NCBI GenBank assembly: GCA_003550325.1
Contig: QKWP01000257.1
Span: forward strand, 169,802 to 233,801
DNA length: 64,000 bases
Reading direction: 5' to 3'
From: Gigaspora rosea
Taxonomy: Eukaryota > Glomeromycota > Glomeromycetes > Diversisporales > Gigasporaceae
Part shown: positions 11,079-20,939 of the stretch, in pieces
How positions within the stretch are numbered: the stretch's first letter is position 1
How the letters are laid out: each line of letters begins with the position of its first letter
Program-made: the position numbers and the translations under genes
The notes under the pieces: generated by a model
The model's input: only the letters and a program-made list of their open reading frames with translations
Database searches by the model: none
Told to the model about the DNA's origin: nothing

Positions 11079-11546
11079 TTACAGTAAATAGTTGAGATTT
11101 TCGATTTTAAAATAAAATTTGATAAATAAATAAATAACCCACTTTTTAATCCAATTTAAGAATTCGTCATAATTTGCTTTTACACCATTTCCGTATTTAT
11201 AACAAACGGCGGTTTTATAAATTCCCGTAGAATTACCAGACTCGGCCGATTTTAGATAATATTCAAATGCCTTTTCCTTATTGATTTCAACACCAATTCC
11301 TAAATAATAACAATGACCGACATAATACATTCCATTAGAATTATTCATATTTGCTGACTTTTGATAATAAGTAAATGCCTTTTTTTCATTCTTCTCAATT
11401 TCGATCCCATATTCATAACAATAACCAAGCCAGAATGTTCCTTCTGAATCATTCTTGTTCGCCAATTCTTGACAATCATCAAAATTCAGTTTATTAAAAG
11501 CATTAGTAATTTGAACTATTTTACTTAAACCAATATCTTTTGACAT
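11079..11546 (-). CDS. Small Sel1-repeat protein
   Basis: A 155-codon frame starting at the ATG 11,546. After a short N-terminal helix-like segment (SKIVQITNAFNKLNFDDCQ) it has three Sel1-type helical repeats: EGTFWLGYCYEYGIEI..., NGMYYVGHCYYLGIGVEINK and TGIYKTAVCYKYGNGV..., each with the Gly-x-Cys-Tyr core and the Lys-Ala-Phe-x-Tyr-Tyr second helix. Such repeats are protein-interaction scaffolds and in these fungi often occur with TKL kinases; the kinase gene at 8.4-9.7 kb lies on the same strand, downstream. The last 17 residues (WVIYLFIKFYF...) do not look like the family and may be intron read-through after a GTGGGT donor near NWIKK, so the real 3' end may differ. Function beyond scaffolding is unknown. 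Confidence 0.75.
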   Translation of the reverse strand: MSKDIGLSKIVQITNAFNKLNFDDCQELANKNDSEGTFWLGYCYEYGIEIEKNEKKAFTYYQKSANMNNSNGMYYVGHCYYLGIGVEINKEKAFEYYLKSAESGNSTGIYKTAVCYKYGNGVKANYDEFLNWIKKWVIYLFIKFYFKIENLNYLL

Positions 11547-12945
11547 TTAAGATACAAAACGAATTATGTTACAAGAAAATTTAATAGTCGTTCTTATATA
11601 GCTTAGATAATACTAAATTAAGCTTTATGCAAGCTGTAACCTTCTACATACATGATGTTAGTTCTCAGCTTTAGTAAAATGTGTTACATTTGTCAATGAA
11701 AAATATGATGTATTCAAACAAAATTAGCTAAATGTATCACGTTTGTATTCTTGTAAGCAACATTCGAAAATTTATTGTAACAGTCTGTTTTAAGTAATTA
11801 CTAAAAGAGGTCAGAAAGTTTGAAATATACAATAACGTACGCACCTAAATTTAAACATGAATTGATGGCTAATAATTATGTGTTTATGAGCTCATGTATG
11901 ATATATCTGATTAAATTAATAATTCTAAACTTATCGCTACTACTTATCAGAATAATACACTGCACATGCATAAGCAAAATTTTCAACAGCTCAGATATTT
12001 TTATTAATATCAAATCTTTAAATATTGAATATTAATTATGTACGCAAACAACACAAATCTAATAACAACCTCAATTTATGTGCAACTTTAGAACATATAT
12101 ACACTAGTATGGTGATTTTAACTTTGATTTCGATTGTTTTTTTATACTTTTTGATTACTGCAATTTATTTATATTGTTTATTTAAATGTGCTTATTTTCT
12201 GCTTTTTTTTCACCTTTTCAAAACTCATGTGCACATATTTCCATAAATTTATAAGATAAAAAACCAACTTATCATCAAATCCACGTAATATCCATTGTAG
12301 CGCTGATAAAGGTTTATATAATTATAATAAAAAAAAAATAAAAAATAAACAAAGGAATCACTTCAACTTTGTCATGTTTCACGGGACTTATTTAAAATTC
12401 ATATATTTTCCTTTGATAATTAAATTCTACAAACTACGACGCACATAATGAGAGGTTTTAAATTAACAAATAAATGACGTATTTCGAAAATAAGTAAGAA
12501 TTTTTTAAATAGCATTTTTATAATGTTGAATTATTAATCAGAAAAATAAATATGATTCACTGATTCTTAATTTTAAACCCCTAAATCACTCAGTTCATGA
12601 TAACAATAACTAAACATGAATCAAATAAATAAAATCAATATGCAATAATCAGTCAATAAGATATAAAAAGAATTCACTCAGAAGACTTTATTATAAAAGA
12701 GAAATCATTTAGATAAAACCTAAAGAAATATACACAAGGCAAATACATCGGGCCTTTATACATGTTGGCTAATTAGAATCCCCTCGATACTTTCATCGGG
12801 TCAATTTCCTTCCGCTAATATTACTCCTTATTGGATCTCTTGCAGTATAGGTGGCACTTATCTTAAATCAATTGATCAATGATACATTTTATTAATGGTA
12901 TCATCCTTACTGCAAGACATTCTCCTTAATTTCATCAGCATCAAT
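11547..12945. other. Intergenic AT-rich sequence
   Basis: Contains weak plus-strand open stretches (11,820-12,246) without family resemblance. No RNA gene or repeat was recognised. Confidence 0.4.
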
Positions 12946-12949
12946 TAAA

Positions 12950-13670
12950 CTTCCACTTCGCGTAAATGTCTTGGATCATGCTATTGGAATAAATAATGTT
13001 GGCTATTGTTATGAAAAAGGAATTGGAGTTTTGAAAAGGATGAGCATAAGGCATTCATTTATTATCAATAATCTGCTGATATGGGTATGTGAGTGGAACA
13101 AATAATGTTGTTTATTATTATCAAAATAGAATTGGAGTTGAAAATATGAACACAAGGCATTCTTTTATTGTTTATATAAGTGATGCTAATGGAACACGTA
13201 AAGTTGGTTATTGTTATTTTAATAGAAAATTAGTGTTGAACATAAGCATTCATTCATTATCAATAATCTTTTGAAATTAATGATGCTTTTGGAATGTATC
13301 AGGTTGGATATTGATATAAAAAAGGATTCATTTATTATCAAAAATCTGCTGACATAGGCAATACTGTTGAAGCATACATAGCTAGTTTCTTTTATCAATA
13401 TGGAATTGGGTTGAAAAGGATGATCATAAGGAATTCATTTATTATCAAAATGCCGCGGATATGGGTAATTCAGTTGGGTATAAAATGTTGGTTTTTGATA
13501 TCGCAATGGATTTGGAGTTGAAAGGGAGGATAATATGGCATTTAGTTATGCTCTTAAGTCTACTAATATGGGTAATCCATTGGAATATCTAGCGTTGCTT
13601 ATTATTATTGAATGGAACTGGGATTGCAAGAGACTTACAAAGTGCAAATCACTGGTATAAAATGTAAGCA
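12950..13670 (+). pseudogene. Sel1-repeat pseudogene
   Basis: Several decayed Sel1 repeats are readable across all three frames: INNVGYCYEKGIGV, then HKAFIYYQ-like, GFIYYQKSADIGNTVEAYIA, FYQYGIG, NGFGVE, and finally NGTGIARDLQSANHWYKM followed by GTAAGC, the usual last exon boundary of Rhizophagus Sel1 proteins. Frameshifts and stops occur every 30-100 bp, so this is an old, neutrally decaying copy. Confidence 0.8.
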
Positions 13671-13839
13671 TTACTTTATTCGTTAATTCATTGATTTATA
13701 GTATATATTTAAAATATATGCGTAATGTTTTTAGTATTAGAGAAAGAAATAATCTATCGATAATTTTTTTAATTAATCTATGCGTGATGAATAATTCTGA
13801 ATTTTATATCTTGATTTTTTAGTTCAAAATAGATATCAC

Positions 13840-14840
13840 TTGAAATTTTAGATATTGATTGCAATTTTAACAAAATTTTGTGTGAAAATAAAGACACAAT
13901 ATCATGGTATTCTAATTATGAATTCACATATTAGTGAGATAGGGTAAGGTGGATTTGTAACTGTATATCGCGTTGAATATGGTTTAGTAAATATCAAAGA
14001 TAAGAATATCAAAAACATCTAAAAGGATATATTAGGCAAATTGTTACATGGATCAAATAAGTACAAAGAATTTATTAATAATATCTTAATGCTAAGTTGA
14101 AAGCATTTTGTGATATTGGCTATGACAATCCATCATTTTTAGAATGTTATGGGATATCAAGACATGATAATTCAAAAGATTATATAATTGTTACGAGATA
14201 TGCAACTAAGGGTCTTTGTGCAAAAATCTTCATTCAATAGGGAGGATAGAATGAAGAGATAAATTAACATTTCTATTTTGAATTATTTCAAATCTTAAAG
14301 CAATTCATTTTAAAAAAATATTCATCGAGATTTACACAGTGGTAGCATTTTTCAAGATAACTTATATAGTGCATACATATCAGCCAATATTGAATATTGA
14401 ATCAAATATGGATTTAATAAAGTTTATGGAGTGTTACCATATATAGCTCCTGAAGTTTTGGAAGGAAAGGTATATACTATAGCTTCAGATATTTATTCTT
14501 TCGGGTAATTATGTGGGATATTTTGTATTGAAAACCTGCTTTTTACGATAGAGCATTTGATCCACAGCTTCAAAGACAAATATACATTGGTAATTTACGA
14601 ACAACTATCGTTGAAGACACTCCAAGGTGTTATCTAGATTTAATGACGCAATGTCGGAAAAAAATCCAGAAAAAGTCCAGCAACAATTGAAATTGAAGAA
14701 ATTTTTTAAGAATGGCAAATAATGAATTTTTTTATTGGAACTTACTGAATCAGAAGCAATACTTAGTAATACATACGAACAAATATATTCTGAAACATTA
14801 TATGAAAGCAGGTTGTCTACATCACTTTTTTTTATCAAAT
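13840..14840 (+). pseudogene. TKL-type kinase pseudogene
   Basis: Kinase-domain pieces in the right order on the plus strand: a degraded glycine loop (SEIG.GGFVTVY, about 13,930-13,965), NPSFLECYGISRHDNSKDYI (about 14,129-14,190), the catalytic loop IHRDLHSGS (about 14,320-14,348), a degraded activation segment lacking a DFG-like motif, then YGVLPYIAPEVLEGKVYTIA (about 14,425-14,487) and SDIYSFG (about 14,487-14,507). Multiple frameshifts and stops are present. It follows the Sel1 pseudogene and may belong to the same or to an adjacent gene; the usual family order is kinase then Sel1, so two neighbours is more likely. Confidence 0.82.
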
Positions 14841-15072
14841 AATTAACATGAAAGACGTAAATGAAAATTGTCTAATTAATATGACAGGTTAAAACAAACA
14901 CATGAACTAAAATGTTCAATATTTGCACTATTTATAAAACTTGATGCGATAATATGTAATCGCTTATGACGTACGTGCCTTCTTATCAATTACATATATA
15001 GTTTATATGGGGACACCCGCAGTAAAACAACAACCAACATTTTTAAACTTTATAATAATGAGAATAACTACA
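14841..15072. other. Short spacer
   Basis: AT-rich, no feature recognised. Confidence 0.4.
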
Positions 15073-15073
15073 C

Positions 15074-16441
15074 TTAACCGGGGGGAAATCACCGGTTACA
15101 CAACAGGATCTATATATATATTTGCACAACAGATCTACATTTTACGTATTTTTTTTTTTTTTTGTTGTATTGTTTTTTTTTTATCATACTAATCTTTTTC
15201 TTTTTCTTGCCTTGTATATCTCGCTCTGGATTGTCGTCGTTGGTGTCGTCGCTGGTGTCGTAGTAATTGGTGTTTTAGTTGTAGTTGTGTTTTTCGCCGT
15301 TATTCGATTCGTCATTTTTAGGTGTCGTCGTTCTTCGGTGACAACAATTTTCGACATCGTCGTTTTCGGTGTCGCCATTTGTTGGGCTTCATTTAGCTTA
15401 GGGCAGTGAAATTTTAGTTGAAGCCGCAACGTTACTTGTATGTTGGCGCCTTCATCTTTTCAACGTTGTTGTTCACGTTGTCGTTATTGTTACTAATCGC
15501 TTGTTTTTTTTTTCGTTCAGGTTCTGGTGTCATATTGGCTTGCGTTTGTGGATGTAAGTCAACGTTAAGGCCTCAAGGTTAGGGTTAGGGTCAGCCGGAA
15601 TTGTGCCTAATTCTGGGTGGGGTATATGATGATTTGTTGCCGATTCCCTGTAAGAAAAGTGGTACAGGTTGGTGTCGGGAATGCACGAAATGACACGGAT
15701 CTTGTAGCACGCACGGAAACGTTTAACGAAAGGCACGGTAAAAATTACGGCAAAGGGTAGCACGTAATATCACATCATATGGAATGGCGCATTCAGATGA
15801 CATTTATGTGTACGTTACAGACGTCTCGTGATACGTGTTGGGTCGTTTCGTGGAGAGCGAAAGGTCAGTAAAGGATATTTTTTTTAAAAAAAAAGCAATA
15901 TCCCATGATTTCGCTGATGAAGCGTCTTAAACAAATTCCTTACAAAATTTTGCTTCATATGCAGTTAGCTTGTTGATTACTTATGTAAATTTATGTTTTA
16001 ATAGCTAATCAACATCGTTATCGTGGTGGCACGTGAATTCACGTTCATTACCCGTGCCAAATCCTGTGCTGATTCGACTAGCAAAACGTGAGCTATTTAT
16101 ACAGATTAAAGCGTATATTAGGGTTAGAATGGGATAGTAGCGAAGTTAGGGTTAGATAGTAGTACGAATTTGGGTTAGGATAGGACGGGATTAGTATAAG
16201 AGCTAAAGGGTTAAGGTTAGGGTTAGGCTAATATTAGGCGAAAGGGATGGGGTTAGGGTAAGGGTAGTTAGGGTTAGGCTAGTATTAAGTGAAAGGGTGG
16301 ATTAATACATTCTAAAGGGGCTTTGTATATTATGTAAATAAATATGAAATAAATTTATATTAATATGTATCATAATTTAAATAAAAATAAATATTATTGG
16401 TCATTTTGGTCTTGTGTAACCGGTGATTTCCCCCCGGTTAA
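15074..16441. mobile_element. 1.37-kb TTAA-flanked inverted-repeat element (piggyBac-like, non-autonomous)
   Basis: A 31-bp perfect inverted repeat, CTTAACCGGGGGGAAATCAC... at 15,073-15,103 and its complement at 16,412-16,442, brackets the segment. TTAA lies at each end (15,074-15,077 and 16,438-16,441), as in piggyBac-type target duplications, with CCGG as the first element bases. No transposase is visible. The interior has poly-T runs, GTCGTCGTTGGTGTCGTC-type repeats (about 15,235-15,370) and telomere-like TTAGGGTTAGGG blocks (15,575-15,595; 16,100-16,290). G+C is higher than in the flanks. Confidence 0.8.
16100..16300. repeat. Interstitial telomere-like TTAGGG repeats
   Basis: Several (G)TTAGGGTTAGG blocks separated by degenerate AGGGTTAG and GGGATAG sequence, within the TTAA-flanked element. 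TTAGGG is the usual fungal telomere unit; here it is interstitial and imperfect. Confidence 0.7.
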
Positions 16442-16442
16442 G

Positions 16443-17090
16443 ATTAGCAATTCTCTATAATAATAACTTGCTTATAATTTTTTTTATCGAAAAAATTTTT
16501 TTATTATAAAATATATTAATAAAAATGTGCAATTTAATTTTGTTCGCATTTATTATAAGTATAATCATGAAAAATTATAATAAGATGTTGAATATGTAGA
16601 GGTTTAATTAAAGTTTACATTAAAATCGAAAAAGCGCTACACAAGCTCGTGAGTTGCGAGACACGCAAAATTTTCGAAAACATAAATCCAAATAATTCAA
16701 AATTCCAAAGAACCCAAATTGCCTGGCATTATACAAAAAAAATACAAATTTTATAAATTTTTTATAAATTATCAATTTTTATTGGTTAGAATAGAATATT
16801 AGATCATCAAAAATACACGTGACTTCATATCAGGACTTTGACTCAGGACTTTGATATCGGTTGGGTGACTCAGAAATCTCTGAGATTTTGAAAGGCATTC
16901 AGGTATTATTTGAGTAAATGTTGGCCTAACATGTGATCTGTTTTTCTCGCTGAAATTAAATTTCATAGGTAAAAAAATTTTCCAAATTTATACAAATTTC
17001 TTTAATTTTCTCATGCTTACGTACAGTAATAAAAATCAACATTTTTAGAAAAGAATAATGAAATTGGGTTATCATTTATATAATCCTGTT
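16443..17090. other. AT-rich spacer
   Basis: No gene recognised. A short inverted motif (GGGTGACTCAGAAATCTCTGAG) lies near 16,865. Confidence 0.35.
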
Positions 17091-18065
17091 TAGTTTACAA
17101 AAGTTACATTACATAATTTTGAGAATAACTATTAAATTTTTTGAAAAACTTTCCAACAATTTCATTAATCTTCTTAACGATAGAGATGAGTACAATGTTA
17201 TTATTGAAGTTGTTCAATTAATTAACACACAAATATTTAAAGCATTTTCCATTATTTTTAAACTCTCAAAGTTCTTATTTTAAAATAAATTAAGTCAAAT
17301 TGTTTATGGTGAAGGAAAAGAAAGTCAATTAAAAAAACTGATATCTCTGCTAAAATATTGGCATTGTCATCAAGTAAGCAACAATAAGCATATAATAATT
17401 AAATTTATCAAAAGTTTCTAACTATCCAAAGTATTTTATAGGTATATTTATAGTGGTACCATTTTATTAGAAAACGTTGTAAATTCTGTTATTTTCGATC
17501 TTTTAACTGCTTTCAATGAATTTGGTCTTGGAGAATTAGTAAAAGTTATACAACAAATGTCATTCAACGACAAAGCTTCTTGGTTGCGTTTAAATTTTAC
17601 TCGTGTTTTTAAAATTAGTTTAATGGATGATAATTTCAAACCTTTACAATTTTGTGCAAACATTATTGTAAATATGTACCCAATTATTATCTTTGAAGCG
17701 GAAAAATTAATACAATTACGAAAAATACCCTAGTTTATATCTTAAAAGATCAATAATTTACAAATTGATGAAGGAAAAATTTGGGACCATGTCATTAAGA
17801 ATTGTTCAAAATCCAACCTTAATAATCTTGAAAAATAGTCTGACGAAAATTTTTTATTATTGAAAAATACGCTTAAGAATTGTCTTTCTCTGATTCGTTA
17901 TTTTCATATTCCCGGAAAAGAAGTATTTGAGAAAATTCGTCCCTATAATAAAATTCTAGATCGAAAAATTATGTAATAATATTATTTTAAAATTTATGGC
18001 ACGGGATCAGACTATTCCTTTTAGTATATTGTCAACTCAATCTGAACCACTTCCTTATGAAAAGA
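17090..18065 (+). pseudogene. BTB-BACK protein pseudogene
   Basis: The pattern matches the BTB/BACK (often TLD-linked) proteins abundant in Rhizophagus: NNFINLLNDRDEYNVIIEV (BTB start, about 17,155-17,212), FKAFSIIFKL, RYIYSGTILLENVVNSVIF, LTAFNEFGLGELVKVIQ, then BACK-like LQIDEGKIWDHVIKNCS (about 17,757-17,810), LLKNTLKNCLSLIRYFHIPG (about 17,857-17,920) and FEKIRPYNKILD. BTB domains normally dimerise and recruit cullin-3 ligases. The exon between the first BTB strands and RYIYSG is degraded and several frameshifts and stops are present, so no protein can be made. No TLD domain follows; TPR repeats do. Confidence 0.8.
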
Positions 18066-18109
18066 TATACCGGAATTAGGTGAATTAAGAAAATTTTGGA
18101 GAAAACTAC

Positions 18110-18905
18110 TTTAATACAAAAAAAATTATAATAAAGCACTTGAATGTTTAGCTAAACTATTGGAAATTGAACCAGATGATATATTTTTTTTTGCATTAAA
18201 GTATCACAGAGCAACATATTTCATGATTGATAGATGTGAAGAAACACTTATCGATTTAGATAGATCATTAGAATTTAAACTATATGATACTTTTACATTA
18301 TTAAGAAATCGAGGTGAAACTTATCGTAAAATTGTAAAATTGCAAAGTATAAGGAAGCACTTGCAGATTTAACTAGTTTATTGGAAATTGAACCAGATAA
18401 TCCATTTGCATTGAGGAGTCGAGGTGCAACTTATCATGATATGGACAAATTCCAAGATGCACTTTCGGATTTAACCAAATAATTAAAAACTGTGCCAAAT
18501 AATGCATTATCATTAAGATGTAGGGAGTGATTTTTCGTAAACTAGGAAAATACAATTTTCACTTGAAAATTTGACTAAACATTAGAAATTGATCTGAATA
18601 ATTCATTTGCACTAGGAGAAACTTATCGTATGTTAAACGAACTCGAAAAGGCAATTATAGATTTAACTAAATTATTAAGAATTAAAAAAGTTATACTTTT
18701 GCATTGAGAAGTGCTTATCTTAAAATAGGAAGAAATGAAGAAGCACTTATAGTTTAAACTTATCACTAAATATTGAATCAAATAACGCATGGGCGCTAAG
18801 AAATAGAGGTAAAACTTATCGAGCTTGTGCCAAAACAAAGAAGCATTTGCAGATTTAACCAATTCATTATAAATTGAATCAAATAATCAATGGTATTAAA
18901 AATAT
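18110..18905 (+). pseudogene. TPR-repeat protein pseudogene
   Basis: At least six tetratricopeptide repeats of about 34 residues can be followed through changing frames, each with a pattern like LEIEPDDxFALxxRGATYxxxxxxxEALxDLxxxL: for example ECLAKLLEIEPDD, FALKYHRATYFMID, LLRNRGETYRKI, SRGATYHDMDKFQDALSDLT (about 18,418-18,478), GETYRMLNELEKAIIDLTKL and LRNRGKTYRA. One stretch of 70 codons (18,160-18,372) is still open. TPR arrays bind peptides or other helices; in this lineage they are often joined to kinase or NACHT modules. Confidence 0.82.
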
Positions 18906-19154
18906 TTATGTTAAACACTTATAACCTAAATCGTTTAACTGGAAAAATAGCCATTCGGCTCTTTCTAGCTATAAATAAATATATCATAATGTACGTTTTA
19001 ATTCCATTTTTATTAATTTATTTTTATAAAATATTCTGTTTTTAATTCATACAAATTTAGTACATAATCGAAGATTATAACTTATGTAGTATAAAATTTA
19101 TCTTGAGATATAATTTATACAGAATTTGTCAAACAAAATTTAAAAGAAAAAACA

Positions 19155-19246
19155 TGCTAGTGGAATGTCGAAGTTAATTTTTGTTATTGAAATAGAATTG
19201 GAACGCATAGAGATTTGCAGAATGCTAACCATTGGTATAAAATGTA
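19155..19246 (+). pseudogene. Isolated Sel1 C-terminal exon remnant
   Basis: About 90 bp encode the characteristic end GTHRDLQNANHWYKM after a degraded NFCYxNRI segment. It is nearly the same last exon as in the pseudogene ending at 13,670, so it is a remnant of a second Sel1/kinase gene. Confidence 0.7.
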
Positions 19247-19533
19247 AATTGTCTTTATTTTAAACTCACTTTGTTGTGCATGAAGTTAGCATCTGCCTGA
19301 TGTTACAATTTTAAGCATCTGATAGTACATCTTTCTAAAACTACTAGATAAAGCGCGTAAGAAGATTTAACTTCAGGTTAATTTCAGTCAAGTACAATTT
19401 CAGGCTTCAGCACGACATTATATATTTTCCAAATTAAAATTATTTAGTGTATAATTAGGGAAAAAGAAAAGATATTGGGTAACGGATAAATATTATTATT
19501 TACTTTAGGCAGTTTAAATTTATTAATTATTAA

Positions 19534-20547
19534 TGGTTTGGATTTACCCTTTTGTACTAAATATAGTACATTTTAAAAAATGCATTAAAAATTTAAAAAA
19601 ATTACTAGTTTAATTTTTTTTACATACAAAAATCTAAAAGTATTCAAAAATTGTTTAGCTGTATTTTTTTTTAAATTAATTATAAAATTTATAAAAAAAT
19701 ATTTTTTTATATATTGCATTTTTTGTGATTTCTAATGTACTAGATTTCGTATATTTGTAAAGTCAATTATAATTATAATTTATTAATATATTTGGCAAAT
19801 TAAAAGTTTTAATAAATAAAAAATTGTATAGGCTTGTTATAAAAAAATATTATTATTAGTTATATTATAATTATTATTACTTATATTATAAGCTTTTTTT
19901 AAAAATTTTTACAAATTATTACTTTACATAGTAAGCCATATGAGTTTAACTAGAGTTTAAAAAATTTTTTGCTAATTAAATTTTCTAAATTCTTAATCAA
20001 AATTATAAATATTTATTATTTAATTTTAATTACAAAATTTCTTTTAATCCAAAATTAGTAAATCTCAAGTTATATTACTTTAAATTTTAAAAAAATTACA
20101 TTTAATTTTTATATATAAATTGGATATATTAGTGATATAGTATTTACTAGCAAAAATTTCAAATTTAGATTACTTCTTTATATTAATCTAGTCTTAAATA
20201 AAATTTTATAATTATAACTAACAAACTTATATTTATAATTTTATTAATAGTTTAAATAAATTTGTTTAGTAAAAAATTTTTTTATAATCAAAACTATTTT
20301 GTAAAATTACTAGTAAATGTGCTAAAAACTAGGTTAAACTAGCAAATGCGAATTTAAAAAAAAATGTATAAAATTTAAAAAGCTATGTAAAGCTGTGAGT
20401 TTTTTAAAACAAGTAGCCCATAAGTTAAAATATTATTAAAAAATATTTAATTAAGTAGTTAATTTTAAAAATTAGTTGATAATTAAGCTTAATCATGTAC
20501 TAAATCCAGTACAATGTACCAGATCTAGTACAGGTAAATTCTATCCA
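19534..20547. mobile_element. 1.0-kb inverted-repeat element flanked by TTAA
   Basis: Left end TTAATGGTTTGGATTTACCC with GTACTAAATATAGTACATT; right end, reverse-complemented, TTAATGGATAGAATTTACCT with GTACTAGATCTGGTACATT. TTAA occurs at 19,530-19,533 and 20,548-20,551. The interior is very AT-rich without coding sequence. TTAA is a common word in such DNA, so the superfamily assignment (piggyBac-like) is tentative. The element sits between a Sel1 remnant and a kinase remnant. Confidence 0.65.
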
Positions 20548-20555
20548 TTAACATT

Positions 20556-20806
20556 TTACAGCTGTAGATGAATGGAGGAATAATAAGTCTAACATTAATG
20601 ATTATATAAAAAAATCATTTGTTAAAAAAGAAATCCATTGTTATTGATTTCATATGAAGAATTTATGAATATTAAAAAAAAAGCAGTAAAAGTCAGATTT
20701 GCAACAGTATTTTATTCAAAATGACTATATAACAACAAAATTGTACGGAAAGATGTTGCACTTAAATTACTCCATGGATCGAAACTTTATGAAAGAGGTA
20801 AATTTA
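20556..20806 (+). pseudogene. Kinase N-lobe remnant
   Basis: Pieces typical of the N-terminal half of TKL kinases of this family are readable on the plus strand: AVDEWRNNKSNINDYIKKSF (about 20,560-20,620), LLSYEEFMNIKKKAVKV and VRKDVALKLLHGSKLYERG (about 20,745-20,800), followed by GTAAAT as an intron start. VALKLLHG contains the ATP-binding lysine. The remainder of the kinase is not found downstream because the opposite-strand NACHT gene begins. Confidence 0.65.
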
Positions 20807-20939
20807 TGGTCTATGTTTATCATTTTTATAATTTATAGATATTTAAATATTAAGTAATATATTTTAATATTAAAGCTAAAAGCATTGTAATATTACATTA
20901 TTAGTTCCAAATATCCATCATTTTTAAAATGCTAAGGAA

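Noticed and set aside
15122..15429. Overlapping open stretches on both strands
   Set aside because: They arise from GTCGTC-type and poly-T repeats inside the TTAA-flanked element; Val-rich on one strand and Thr-rich on the other.
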